64,000 nucleotides of DNA from Salinibacterium sp. (GTDB lineage: Bacteria > Actinomycetota > Actinomycetes > Actinomycetales > Microbacteriaceae), in the NCBI GenBank assembly GCA_019638845.1, contig JAHBSZ010000007.1, positions 49,884 through 113,883 on the forward strand, read 5' to 3'. This document shows, in pieces, positions 1-8,569 of this stretch (within the stretch, counting starts at the first letter, position 1; every line of letters begins with the position of its first letter). The notes beneath the pieces are model-generated. The model was not told where the DNA came from. It worked only from the letters and a program-made list of their open reading frames with translations, and did no database searches. The position numbers were made by a program, and so were the translations under genes.

Positions 1-1612
1 CCTTGGCTGCGGCGCGGGAGACCAGGAACGACCCCTTGGCCATCACGTTGTGCTGCAGGTCCCAGTCGGCGACGGTTGTCTCGAGGAGGCTCTTGGAGAG
101 CGAGAGCCCAGCGTTGTTGACGACAAGATCGAGTCCACCGAATGCGAGCACAGTCTGGTCGATCGCGGACTGCACGGCCGCCTCGTCCGTGACGTCCGTG
201 ACGATACCCACGGCCACGTCCAAGCCGCCAAGCTCGGCTGCAGCTTCCTGCGCTTTGGTGAGGTCGAGGTCTGCGATGACGACGCACGCGCCCTCCGCGG
301 CCAGACGAGTGGCGATCGCCTTGCCGATGCCTGAAGCGGCGCCCGTGACGAGCGCGATGCGCCCGGCGAGGGGCTTCGGCCGGGGCATCCGGGCGAGCTT
401 GGCTTCTTCGAGTGACCAGTATTCGATCCGGAATTTCTCCGCGTCGCTGATGGGAGCGTAGGTCGAGATTGCTTCTGCGCCGCGCATGACGTTGATTGCA
501 TTGACGTAGAACTCGCCTGCGACGCGCGCGGTCTGCTTGTTGGCGCCGTAGCTGAACATGCCCACGCCGGGCACGAGCACGATCGCAGGGTCCGCGCCGC
601 GCATGGCTGGGGAGTCTACGACCGCGTGTGTGGCGTAGTACTTCGCATAGTCTTTTCGGTACGACTCGTGCAGCGTGTCGAGTCGAGCGAGAGTTGCCTC
701 GACGGTCGCGTTCGACGGGAGGTCGAGCGCGAGCGGCTTGACCTTGGTGCGCAGGAAGTGGTCTGGGCAGCTCGTGCCGAGGGCGGCCAACCTCTCGTAC
801 GACGATGACGCGAGGAAGTCGAGGACCGCGTCGCTGTCGGTGTAGTGGCCCACCTTGGGGTCGTCGGTAGAGACAAGACCCCGGATGTGAGCCGCGATCG
901 CTGCGGCCTTTGCATGACGGTCGGCCACGGGCAGCGCCGCGCGTTTCGTGACTTGCTTGCCAAAGGGAGCCTTCTTCCCTGTTGACGTGATGTACTCCTC
1001 GGCCGTTTTGATGATCCAGAGGCTGTTCTTCTCGGCCTCCTTAGACGTTGCACCCCACGCCGTGATGCCGTGGCCGCCGAGGATAACCCCGATTGCTCGG
1101 GGATTCGCCTCCTTGATCGCGGCGATGTCGAGCCCGAGTTGGAACCCGGGACGACGCCAGTCAACCCATGCGACCTTGTCGCCGAAGGCCTTCTTCGTGA
1201 GTTTTTGGCCATCCTTCGCGGTAGCGAATGCGATACCCGAGTCTGGATGAAGGTGGTCGACGTGTGCCGCATCGACAAGTCCGTGCATGGCCGTGTCGAT
1301 AGAGGGGGCGGCGCCGCCCTTTCCGTGCAAGGCGTAGTCGAAGGCGGCAACCATCTCGTCCTCGCGGTCGACACCGGGGTAGACGTTGACGAGGGCGCGC
1401 ATGCGATCCATCCGCAGAACTGCGAGCCCGGACTCGGTGAGCGTGCCGAGGTCACCGCCGGACCCCTTGACCCAGAGAAGCTCGACTGGCTCGCCGGTGA
1501 CCGGGTCGATTTCGGTTCCCTTGGCGGAGGTGTTGCCGCCGGCGTAGTTCGTAACGCGCGGGTCTGCCCCGAGGCGGTTGGAACGGGCTATCAGTTCTCC
1601 TGCGGTGCTCAT
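1..1612 (-). CDS. rhaD: Bifunctional rhamnulose-1-phosphate aldolase/short-chain dehydrogenase, C-terminus outside window
   Basis: The frame is open from an ATG at 1612 to the window edge, giving the first 537 residues of a protein whose family is usually near 680. The N-terminal half is a class II aldolase: GGNTSAKG near residue 25, HVDHLHPDSGIA near 118 with the metal-binding histidines, and GGHGITAWG near 183. A Rossmann SDR domain starts near 418 (VTGAASGIGKAI) and later contains NNAG. Members of this family cleave rhamnulose-1-phosphate to DHAP and lactaldehyde and then oxidise or reduce the lactaldehyde in the cytosol. The start overlaps the rhaI stop by four bases (ATGA), so the two genes are translationally coupled. 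The rest of the protein, and perhaps a rhamnulokinase, should lie beyond position 1. Confidence 0.9.
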   Translation of the reverse strand, partial: MSTAGELIARSNRLGADPRVTNYAGGNTSAKGTEIDPVTGEPVELLWVKGSGGDLGTLTESGLAVLRMDRMRALVNVYPGVDREDEMVAAFDYALHGKGGAAPSIDTAMHGLVDAAHVDHLHPDSGIAFATAKDGQKLTKKAFGDKVAWVDWRRPGFQLGLDIAAIKEANPRAIGVILGGHGITAWGATSKEAEKNSLWIIKTAEEYITSTGKKAPFGKQVTKRAALPVADRHAKAAAIAAHIRGLVSTDDPKVGHYTDSDAVLDFLASSSYERLAALGTSCPDHFLRTKVKPLALDLPSNATVEATLARLDTLHESYRKDYAKYYATHAVVDSPAMRGADPAIVLVPGVGMFSYGANKQTARVAGEFYVNAINVMRGAEAISTYAPISDAEKFRIEYWSLEEAKLARMPRPKPLAGRIALVTGAASGIGKAIATRLAAEGACVVIADLDLTKAQEAAAELGGLDVAVGIVTDVTDEAAVQSAIDQTVLAFGGLDLVVNNAGLSLSKSLLETTVADWDLQHNVMAKGSFLVSRAAAK

Positions 1613-2775
1613 GCTCCCCATCCCGCCTGTACGCCACCGACGCGATCAGCCGCGATCTGCTGCTGATAGCCAGACGTCGAGTACGCCCGCATGGGATCGC
1701 CATCCAAGCCGCGCGACTCGCGCCAAGTGGCCAGGTCGGCGCGGACATCTGTGTAGAACGCGTCCATGAGGATTCCGTTCGCGCCGAGCACGTCACCGGC
1801 GTCTTGGGCCTTCTTCAGCGCGACCGAGTCGACGAGTAGCGCGCGCGCCGTCATCTCCTGAACGTTGAGGACGGAGCGGATCTGTCCGGGAATCTTGTCC
1901 TCAACGTTGTGGCACTGATCGAGCATGAAGGCGACGCCCGAGTCGGCGCCATAACCTCCGCCGCGAATTACCTCGTAGAGGATGCGGAACAGTTGGAACG
2001 GGTCGGCGGCGCCAACGATCAGGTCGTCGTCTGCGTAGAAGCGCGAGTTGAAGTCGAAACTACCCAGTTTGCCGAGGCGCAGCAGTTGGGCGACGATGAA
2101 CTCGATATTGGTACCCGGGGCGTGATGACCGGTGTCCAAGCACACAAGCGCGCGATCGCCGAGTGCACTGACTTGCGCGTAGGACGTACCCCAGTCCGGG
2201 ATATCCGTGTGGTAAAAAGCCGGCTCGAAGAACTTGTACTCAAGCACGAGTCGCTGCGATTCGCCGATCCGCGCGTAGATCTTCTCCAAGGAGTCTGCGA
2301 GTCGGTCCTGTCGACCCCGAATATCGCCCTGCCCTGGGTAGTTGGTGCCATCCGCGAGCCAGATCTTGAGGTCACGTGAGCTTGTAGCGTCCATGACGTC
2401 GATGCACTCGAAGTGGTGGTCGATCGCCTTCTGGCGGATTCTCGAATCGGTGTGGGTTAGAGAGCCAAACTTGTAGTCGTCATCTTGGAAGGTGTTCGAA
2501 TTGACGGTTCCCAGTGCGACGCCGTGGTCGTTTGCGAAAGCGCCGAGGGCGGACCAGTCATCGACCTTGTCCCACGGAAAGTGGATGGCGACGGTCGGGG
2601 AGAGCGCCGTGTACTTGTTGACCTGAGCGGCGTCCGCGATCTTCTCCTCCGGAGTGCGTGGAGTGCCAGGGGTGCCGAACACCTTGAAGCGGGTGCCGGA
2701 GTTGCCGAAGGCCCACGAGGGCAGTTCGATAGCCTGCTCGGCCAGTTGCGCCGCGATGCCGTTGAATGCAGGCAA
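1609..2775 (-). CDS. rhaI: L-rhamnose isomerase, Sinorhizobium type
   Basis: This 388-residue TIM-barrel sugar isomerase is expected to convert L-rhamnose to L-rhamnulose. It has the metal-site signatures of the family: LEYKFFEP, the DTGHHAPGTN loop and the DFNSRFYADDD loop. Its length matches the RhaI type rather than the longer RhaA type of enterobacteria. The start is TTG, preceded by AGAGG about eight bases upstream. It is followed directly by the aldolase/dehydrogenase with a four-base overlap. The 84-base gap upstream contains an AACGTT-centred operator candidate shared with the promoter region of the DeoR gene, so the DeoR protein probably represses it. Confidence 0.92.
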   Translation of the reverse strand: MPAFNGIAAQLAEQAIELPSWAFGNSGTRFKVFGTPGTPRTPEEKIADAAQVNKYTALSPTVAIHFPWDKVDDWSALGAFANDHGVALGTVNSNTFQDDDYKFGSLTHTDSRIRQKAIDHHFECIDVMDATSSRDLKIWLADGTNYPGQGDIRGRQDRLADSLEKIYARIGESQRLVLEYKFFEPAFYHTDIPDWGTSYAQVSALGDRALVCLDTGHHAPGTNIEFIVAQLLRLGKLGSFDFNSRFYADDDLIVGAADPFQLFRILYEVIRGGGYGADSGVAFMLDQCHNVEDKIPGQIRSVLNVQEMTARALLVDSVALKKAQDAGDVLGANGILMDAFYTDVRADLATWRESRGLDGDPMRAYSTSGYQQQIAADRVGGVQAGWGA

Positions 2776-2818
2776 TGGGAGACCTCTCTGTCTACGGAGA
2801 ATAGATGTTCTATCGCGT

Positions 2819-2830
2819 GAAACGTTACAA
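2819..2830. promoter_or_regulatory. Candidate DeoR operator upstream of rhaI
   Basis: GAAACGTTACA, with a palindromic AACGTT core, occurs here. Its exact reverse complement TGTAACGTTTC occurs at 3652-3662, just upstream of the DeoR-type gene. GTTACAACA is repeated at 2824-2832 and 2859-2867. An 11-base word shared by both gaps flanking the regulator fits an autoregulatory and rhaI operator. The binding protein is inferred. Confidence 0.5.
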
Positions 2831-2859
2831 CAAAAGTCTCACGATACAACATCAAATTG

Positions 2860-3621
2860 TTACAACAGCTCCACGAGATCTCGAAATTCGTCGAGCCTGG
2901 CATCCGAGGGCGAGAGTTCCGTGACGAGCACGCTCACGTCAGTGAGGGGAAGGCACGCCGCCGTGGACTGCTGGTGGAGCTTCGAGGAATCGATACACAG
3001 CACGAGCTCTTTAGCCATCCGAAAGAAGGTGCGCTTCATCTCGGCCTCGCGCAGCGAGACCTCAGATGTTCCGTAGTCGGCGTCGATGGCGCTAGCTGAG
3101 GCGAAGAAGCGCATGTAGCGCAGCGACTCGGCCGCGTGGACCGCGATGGGTCCCACGAAGCTATCGGTGATCTCCTCGGTCTCGCCCCCGATGAGGATCG
3201 TGTTCACGCCGTGGGATGAGCGCATGGCGCCGTAGGTCTGATAGGAGTTTGTTGCGACTGTGAGGCCTGACCGCACGCCAAACCGCGCCGCAAGGGTCGC
3301 CACAGTCGTCGATGCGTCAAGGGCGATGGAGCCACCGTGGGGCACGAGAGCCAGCGCCTTCTCTGCGATCGTTTCCTTGGCGTGCATCCGCACCGCGCGG
3401 CGATCGCTGAACGGCCGAGGACCGATGACCGAAACTGCCCCACCGCGGACCCTGCGTAGGAGGCCCTCACCCTCGAGTGATTCGAGGTCTCGCCGGATAG
3501 TCATAGTCGAGACGCCGAACTCGATGGCTGCCGCCGTGAGCCTGATGACGTTCTCGTTCGCCACCGTTTCGAGCAGGCGCGCTCGGCGCTCCTCGGAGTC
3601 TGCGGTGCTTGTAGTGGCCAC
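2860..3621 (-). CDS. DeoR-family transcriptional regulator of the rhamnose cluster
   Basis: The protein has 253 residues. An N-terminal winged HTH (residues about 10-65, with the family pattern TMTIRRDLESLEGEGLLRR) is followed by a DeoR C-terminal sensor domain with DASTTVATLAARF and FVGPIA segments, related to phosphosugar isomerases. It starts at GTG with GAGGAG ten bases upstream. It stands first in the minus-strand cluster ahead of rhaI and rhaD and faces the plus-strand uptake operon, so it probably responds to a phosphorylated rhamnose intermediate. The AACGTT-type word on both sides is the candidate binding site. The exact effector cannot be read from the sequence. Confidence 0.85.
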   Translation of the reverse strand: MATTSTADSEERRARLLETVANENVIRLTAAAIEFGVSTMTIRRDLESLEGEGLLRRVRGGAVSVIGPRPFSDRRAVRMHAKETIAEKALALVPHGGSIALDASTTVATLAARFGVRSGLTVATNSYQTYGAMRSSHGVNTILIGGETEEITDSFVGPIAVHAAESLRYMRFFASASAIDADYGTSEVSLREAEMKRTFFRMAKELVLCIDSSKLHQQSTAACLPLTDVSVLVTELSPSDARLDEFRDLVELL

Positions 3622-3651
3622 GGTGATCCGCTCCTCAGGGATGATGCTTTA

Positions 3652-3663
3652 TGTAACGTTTCT
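3652..3663. promoter_or_regulatory. Candidate DeoR operator in the divergent promoter region
   Basis: TGTAACGTTTCT lies about 30 bases upstream of the DeoR start and 15 bases before a TTGACA -35 element that serves the plus-strand operon. It matches the site at 2819-2829 in inverse orientation over 11 bases. It could coordinate both divergent transcripts. Confidence 0.5.
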
Positions 3664-3678
3664 GAAAAAGATAACAGA

Positions 3679-3707
3679 TTGACACATGACTAGCCCAGTG
3701 GTAACTT
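3679..3707 (+). promoter_or_regulatory. Sigma-A-type promoter for the plus-strand rhamnose uptake operon
   Basis: A TTGACA hexamer at 3679-3684 and TAACTT at 3702-3707 are separated by 17 bases, a near-consensus arrangement. The next gene starts at 3795, so the leader would be roughly 80 bases long and carries the 3719-3731 palindrome. Confidence 0.6.
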
Positions 3708-3718
3708 CTCGTTCGACC

Positions 3719-3731
3719 GGTTCATTGAACC
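3719..3731. promoter_or_regulatory. Perfect palindrome, candidate LacI-type operator
   Basis: GGTTCA-T-TGAACC is a perfect inverted repeat just downstream of the -10 at 3702-3707, where a repressor would block transcription. The LacI-family gene at the end of this operon (10798) is the natural candidate binder. This is inference from position only. Confidence 0.45.
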
Positions 3732-3794
3732 ATTGTGTTGACAGGCAGCGCCGCCACGAAGTCGTAGCGGCGCATCAGCGAAGGAGCACCGCCG

Positions 3795-5039
3795 ATGGCG
3801 ACAGAGGCTTACACCAACATCGCATCGACGGCGTCCGGCATGGATCGCTCCCTAGATGCAGGCGCAGGCATCGTCCGCCTTGCACCGGTCTGGGTCCCTC
3901 GTGCGTTCTGCACGCCGGGTCGACGAATCCGCCTCCACCCGGATGATTACTTCCCCTTCGCCCAGACTCGTGGGGGCATCGACGAGCGGTGGCTCGCCTC
4001 CGCTGTGCGCGCAGACAACGGCCCTCTCACCGGCCCCAACGAGGGCCTGAGCCTAGTCGTGGACCCCGACGGCAAGAAGTTGCTGCCCTTCGACGATTTC
4101 GTGGGACACCATAAAGGGCAACTCATCGGTGATCGGCTCTGGGACCGCCACAACAAGTGGCCCATGTACTCCAAGTTCTTCGACAACCAGCAGGCACTTC
4201 CGTTCCACGTGCACCACACCGACGAGAAAGCCGCGCTCGTCGACAAGCCAGGAAAGCCTGAGGCGTATTACTACTCGCCCCACATGAACAATCATCTGGG
4301 CGACCAGCCAATCTCCTTCTTCGGTTTCCAGCCGGATGTCACGAAAGAACAGGTGCGAGAGCGCCTCGCGCGCTTCTCTCAGGGCGGCGACAACCGCATC
4401 ACGGATCTTGCGCTCGGCTACCGCACGCAGCTCGGCACCGGATGGGATATCCCCTCTGGCGTCCTGCATGCGCCCGCGAGCATCGCAACCTACGAACCCC
4501 AGGCGGCGTGCGATGTCTTCTGTATGTGCGAGTCGTGGAGCAACAATCGCGAGGTTCCCGAGGACCTGCTCTGGAAGGACGTCCCGGCCGACAAGCACGG
4601 CGACCTCGACTTCATCATCAGCCTTCTCGAGTGGGAATTGAACGTCGACCCACACTTCGTTGCCAACCGGTTCATGGTGCCCTACTCGACCGAGCGGTCG
4701 AAGGCTGACGGCGAGACGGCATACGTCGAGAAGTGGGTAGTTTTCCGCTCGCCCCACTTCAGCGCCAAGGAGCTCGCGGTCAGGCCCGGCCAGACGGTCA
4801 CGATCACCGACCAGGACGCTTACGGCACGATCGTCGTGCAGGGCCACGGTACATTCGGCTCCCACGAGATTGCGGCGGCTACCCTCATCCGGTTCGGCCA
4901 ACTCAGCCAAGACGAATTCTTCGTTTCGGAGTCGGCTGCACGCACTGGCGTGAGAATTACCAATGCAAGCCCCACCGACGATCTCGTGATTCTTAAGCAC
5001 TTCGGCCCCGAGAACGCCGAATTGGGACTGCATGTCTAG
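3795..5039 (+). CDS. Cupin protein resembling class I phosphomannose isomerase
   Basis: This 414-residue protein starts at ATG after an AAGGAG site. Residues about 135-165 read FHVHHTDEKA...KPEAYYY, the spacing of metal-binding His and Glu residues in class I mannose-6-phosphate isomerases. A second cupin-type His lies in GWDIPSGVLHAP near residue 220. A further beta-rich segment fills the C-terminus (about 315-410). It opens the operon with the mutarotase-like gene and the rhamnose-type ABC importer, so an aldose/ketose isomerase acting on rhamnose, lyxose or a related deoxy-sugar is likely. The real substrate is unknown, and rhaI already supplies rhamnose isomerase activity. Confidence 0.6.
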   Translation: MATEAYTNIASTASGMDRSLDAGAGIVRLAPVWVPRAFCTPGRRIRLHPDDYFPFAQTRGGIDERWLASAVRADNGPLTGPNEGLSLVVDPDGKKLLPFDDFVGHHKGQLIGDRLWDRHNKWPMYSKFFDNQQALPFHVHHTDEKAALVDKPGKPEAYYYSPHMNNHLGDQPISFFGFQPDVTKEQVRERLARFSQGGDNRITDLALGYRTQLGTGWDIPSGVLHAPASIATYEPQAACDVFCMCESWSNNREVPEDLLWKDVPADKHGDLDFIISLLEWELNVDPHFVANRFMVPYSTERSKADGETAYVEKWVVFRSPHFSAKELAVRPGQTVTITDQDAYGTIVVQGHGTFGSHEIAAATLIRFGQLSQDEFFVSESAARTGVRITNASPTDDLVILKHFGPENAELGLHV

Positions 5040-6030
5040 CGCATTCGGAATGCCGATTGCCGACGCGCTCGAGCGCGTCGGCTCGCTCGAACAGCTCGCC
5101 CGGGTCGACTCGCTAGTAGAGGCGGACGGGCCGGCTCGCGGCGCACGTCTCTTGCGCGTCGTGAATGGCGGAGGGCTCGAGTTCGATGTGCACCCCGACC
5201 GCGGCCTCGACATCGGCGCCGCTAGCTTCCAGGGGCTTCCACTCGCGTGGTTGAGCTCGACAGGGATCGCAGCCCCATCGCACTACGAGCCGGTCGGCCG
5301 CGGATGGTTGAGGACCTTCGGCGGCGGCCTCGTCACGACCTGCGGTCTCGACAGCTTCGGCCCTCCCGCCGACGACGAGGACGGCATCGTCGGGATGCAC
5401 GGGCGCGTCGGCCACATTCCGGCAAGACTGACAACCGTCGAGGCGACCCCAGAGCGCATCCTCATTGCCGGAACGGTCAGGCAGACGGCTGTCTTCGCCG
5501 AGAACCTCGCTCTACGCCGCGAGATCTCGACGGAGGTCGGCTCAAGCACCCTCACGATCACTGACATCGTCACCAACGAAGGCGCCACAGCGAGTCCACT
5601 CATGGTGCTGTATCACGTCAACCTCGGTTGGCCGCTGCTCGACGATGGCACGACCCTCGACATCCCGTCCGCTTCGGTCACGGCGCGCGACGCCGACGCT
5701 GAGTCCGGATTCGACAACAAGTACGACATCGGCTCACCGGTCGCGGGATTCCGCGAGCAGGTCTACATCCATGAATCCAGCGACGACCGGTACGCGCGAG
5801 TGAGCACTCCCTCGCGCGGAATCGAACTCACTCTCCGGTATTCCGAGACCCTCCCGGCGTTATTCGAGTGGAAGATGACCGCCACACACCACTACGTGCT
5901 GGGACTCGAGCCGGCGAACACTCCGGAGATCAACGGCCGCGCCGGGGCGCGCGCCGCTGGCCGGCTCCCGTACTTACAGCCCGGTGAGACGATCACCTAC
6001 TCGGTGAGCATTGAGGTGGGAAGAATATGA
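5032..6030 (+). CDS. DUF4432 family, aldose mutarotase-like protein
   Basis: The protein has 332 residues with the beta-sandwich pattern of galactose-mutarotase-like proteins of the DUF4432 group: GGLEFDVHPDRGLDIG near 43-60, GGLVTTCGLDSFG near 98-112, VLYHVNLGWPLLD near 195-208 and a C-terminal GLEPANTPEINGR. It overlaps the cupin gene by eight bases and the ABC ATPase by four (ATGA), which indicates one operon. It probably interconverts sugar anomers or binds the sugar entering the pathway. Catalysis has not been shown for most members of this family, so the role is inferred from context. Confidence 0.65.
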   Translation: MSSAFGMPIADALERVGSLEQLARVDSLVEADGPARGARLLRVVNGGGLEFDVHPDRGLDIGAASFQGLPLAWLSSTGIAAPSHYEPVGRGWLRTFGGGLVTTCGLDSFGPPADDEDGIVGMHGRVGHIPARLTTVEATPERILIAGTVRQTAVFAENLALRREISTEVGSSTLTITDIVTNEGATASPLMVLYHVNLGWPLLDDGTTLDIPSASVTARDADAESGFDNKYDIGSPVAGFREQVYIHESSDDRYARVSTPSRGIELTLRYSETLPALFEWKMTATHHYVLGLEPANTPEINGRAGARAAGRLPYLQPGETITYSVSIEVGRI

Positions 6031-7532
6031 GCCACCTACTAGAGCTGCACGGCGTGACAAAGACCTTCGGTGCGGTTGCGGCCCTCGCGGGCGCCGACAT
6101 GGTCCTCGATGCCGGATCCATTCACGCATTGGTGGGTGAGAACGGCGCCGGAAAGTCGACCCTCGTCAAGATCATCGGTGGACTCCACGGTCGCGACAGC
6201 GGAGAGTTCCTCCTCGACGGCGAGAGTGTCGACTTCCGCTCCACTGCCGACGCTAAGCATCACGGCATTGCCGTCATCTACCAGGAGCCCACACTGTTCC
6301 CGGACCTCACGGTCGCGGAGAACATCTTTGTGGGTCGCCAACCGTACACGCGATTCGGTTTCGTCAACCGCGCGGAGATGCGTCGAGCGACCCGCGAGCT
6401 CACGGCGCGTCTTGGTGTCGCCATCGACCCCGATCGCGACGCGCGTGGACTCTCCATCGCTGACCAGCAGATCATCGAGATCGCGAAGGCGATATCGCTC
6501 AACGCCAAGGTCGTCATCATGGATGAACCGACCGCTGCCCTTAGCGGTGTTGAGGTCGACCAACTCATGGGCATTGCCCGTCAGTTGCGCGACGAGGGCA
6601 AGGGCATCATCTTCATCTCGCACCGCTTCGATGAGGTATTCGCCCTCTGCGACACCGTCACCGTCATGAGGGACGGGCAGCACATCGAGACGAATGCGCT
6701 CGCGGATGTCACTACCGACATGATCATCCGGCAGATGGTGGGACGCAGCGTCGACAATCTCTTCCCCAAGCAGGAGGCGCAGATCGGCAATGTTGTGCTT
6801 TCCGTCGAACACCTGACACGGGCGGGCGTCTTCGAGGATGTGTCGTTTCAGGTGCGCGCGGGTGAGATCGTATGTCTCGCGGGTTTGGTGGGTGCCGGTC
6901 GGAGCGAGATCGCGCGCGCAGTCTTCGGCGTCGACAAGTACGAATCAGGAAGCGTGATGATCGATGGTGCTGTGGTGCCTCGGCACAAGCCCTCTGCCGC
7001 AATGGGACTGGGCATGGGTTTCGTCCCGGAGGATCGCCGCAAGCAGGGACTCGCGATGACTGCCGGTGTGCAGACGAACATAACTCTCGCCATTCGCAAC
7101 CAGGTCGCCAAGCTAGGTTTTATCAGCTCGAAGCTTGAGCATGGCCCCGCGGAGATCTGGGCTCGCCGCCTGCAGGTGAAGACGCGCGCGCTCGACACTC
7201 ATGCCGTCATGCTTTCCGGCGGCAACCAACAGAAGGTGGTTCTCGCGAAGTGGCTCGCGACAAGTCCCAAGCTACTCATTATTGACGAACCGACCCGCGG
7301 CATCGACGTAGGGACCAAGTCGGAAGTCCACCGCCTCATCTCGGAGCTGGCGGGAAACGGTGTCGCCGTGCTCATGATCTCTTCCGAACTCCCCGAAGTA
7401 ATCGGAATGGCAGACCGGGTGCTCGTAGTGCGGGAAGGCCGACTCACCGGGAACATCTCGCGCTCAGACGTGACGGCTGAGGCCGTTATGTACGCAGCGA
7501 CGCATGGAGCTGAACACGAGGTGGCCAAGTGA
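6027..7532 (+). CDS. rhaT: Sugar ABC importer, double ATPase subunit (RhaT/RbsA type)
   Basis: The protein has 501 residues with two ABC cassettes in tandem, as in CUT2 importers. Cassette 1 has Walker A GENGAGKST near 38 and Walker B VVIMDEPTAAL near 165. Cassette 2 has the degenerate Walker A GLVGAGRSE usual for this class, signature LSGGNQQKVVLAKWL and Walker B LLIIDEPTRGID. It powers uptake through the two permeases that follow. It overlaps the upstream gene by ATGA and the downstream permease by GTGA. The rhamnose specificity is deduced from linkage to rhaI and rhaD. Confidence 0.85.
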   Translation: MSHLLELHGVTKTFGAVAALAGADMVLDAGSIHALVGENGAGKSTLVKIIGGLHGRDSGEFLLDGESVDFRSTADAKHHGIAVIYQEPTLFPDLTVAENIFVGRQPYTRFGFVNRAEMRRATRELTARLGVAIDPDRDARGLSIADQQIIEIAKAISLNAKVVIMDEPTAALSGVEVDQLMGIARQLRDEGKGIIFISHRFDEVFALCDTVTVMRDGQHIETNALADVTTDMIIRQMVGRSVDNLFPKQEAQIGNVVLSVEHLTRAGVFEDVSFQVRAGEIVCLAGLVGAGRSEIARAVFGVDKYESGSVMIDGAVVPRHKPSAAMGLGMGFVPEDRRKQGLAMTAGVQTNITLAIRNQVAKLGFISSKLEHGPAEIWARRLQVKTRALDTHAVMLSGGNQQKVVLAKWLATSPKLLIIDEPTRGIDVGTKSEVHRLISELAGNGVAVLMISSELPEVIGMADRVLVVREGRLTGNISRSDVTAEAVMYAATHGAEHEVAK

Positions 7533-8569
7533 CGATTCGACAGATAAAGGGTGTAGCCACCGCCGCACCGAGGGCACCGCGACAAACCGTGTTGTCGTGG
7601 ATCTTCCAGGCGCGAGAGCTGAGCCTGATCGTGGTGATAGTCGGACTCATCACGGTAACCACCCTCACGCAGCCCCAATACCTCTTTAGCGAGGGCGGCC
7701 TGCGCGACCTGCTGCGCACCCCCACGTTGTACATTGCTCTCGCAGTTGGCCAAGCGATTGTGATGATCACCCGCAATATCGATCTTTCCATGGGCAGCAT
7801 TCTGGGGCTCACCGCGTACTTCTGTGGCAACCTCTTCCATGAGGCGCCCTTCCTCCCGATCCCGGTGGTCATCCTTCTGACGCTGGTCTTTGGAGCCGTG
7901 CTCGGGTCGGTCAACGGATTCCTCGTCGCCTTTCTCAAGGTTCCGGCGTTGGTGATAACCCTCGGCACCTTATATGCGTATAGAGGCATCTCGGTGCTGT
8001 GGATTGGCGGAAACTTCATCCGGCCCGAGTGGGTGCCCACCGAGTTCAAGCAGTTCGCCCTCGCCAACGTCTTCGGGGTCTCGAATCTCTTGATTGTCGC
8101 TTTGATCGTCGTACTGATTGCCGGCTGGTTCATGACGAGCCGGCGCACGGGGAGGGACCTATACGCCATCGGATCCAACCCCGATGCTGCCGTGCTCTAC
8201 GGCCTGCGTACGAAGTGGCTCACCCTCATTCCCTTTGTGATCTCCGGAACGCTCGCGGGCCTCGCCGGCGTGGTTTATGTCTCCATCTATGCGACGGGCG
8301 ACTCGAAAGTCGGACTCGGATTTGAGCTTCAGGCTGTCGCGGCGGCGGTGGTCGGCGGCGTCGCGGTTTCCGGTGGTGTCGGTCGGATCTGGGGGGTCGC
8401 CCTCGGCGCCTTCTTCCTCGCAACGCTGACCACCGCGCTACCGGTGCTAAGCATCCCGAGTCTTTGGCAGCAGGCAATCGTGGGGGTGTTGATCGTCGGA
8501 GCCATCACCCTCGACAGGGTCTTCTTCCTCATTAGGCAGAACCAAGCGAGAAAGGAACTGAGCGCATGA
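7529..8569 (+). CDS. rhaP: Sugar ABC importer permease, first subunit (RhaP type)
   Basis: This 346-residue BPD_transp_2 family membrane protein has about eight to ten hydrophobic segments. The conserved loop GQAIVMITRNIDLSMGSILGLTAYF lies near 74-98, and the GLRTKWLTLIPFVISG EAA-like loop is in the second half. It starts at GTG inside the ATPase stop (GTGA) and ends overlapping the next permease start (ATGA). With the neighbouring permease it would form a heterodimeric channel. It is assigned to rhamnose uptake from its neighbours. Confidence 0.82.
   Translation: MTIRQIKGVATAAPRAPRQTVLSWIFQARELSLIVVIVGLITVTTLTQPQYLFSEGGLRDLLRTPTLYIALAVGQAIVMITRNIDLSMGSILGLTAYFCGNLFHEAPFLPIPVVILLTLVFGAVLGSVNGFLVAFLKVPALVITLGTLYAYRGISVLWIGGNFIRPEWVPTEFKQFALANVFGVSNLLIVALIVVLIAGWFMTSRRTGRDLYAIGSNPDAAVLYGLRTKWLTLIPFVISGTLAGLAGVVYVSIYATGDSKVGLGFELQAVAAAVVGGVAVSGGVGRIWGVALGAFFLATLTTALPVLSIPSLWQQAIVGVLIVGAITLDRVFFLIRQNQARKELSA

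Noticed and set aside
4053-5213. A 386-codon open frame on the minus strand
   Set aside because: It is antisense to the cupin gene, has no ribosome site or recognisable domain, and shows the shadow composition expected opposite a high-GC gene.
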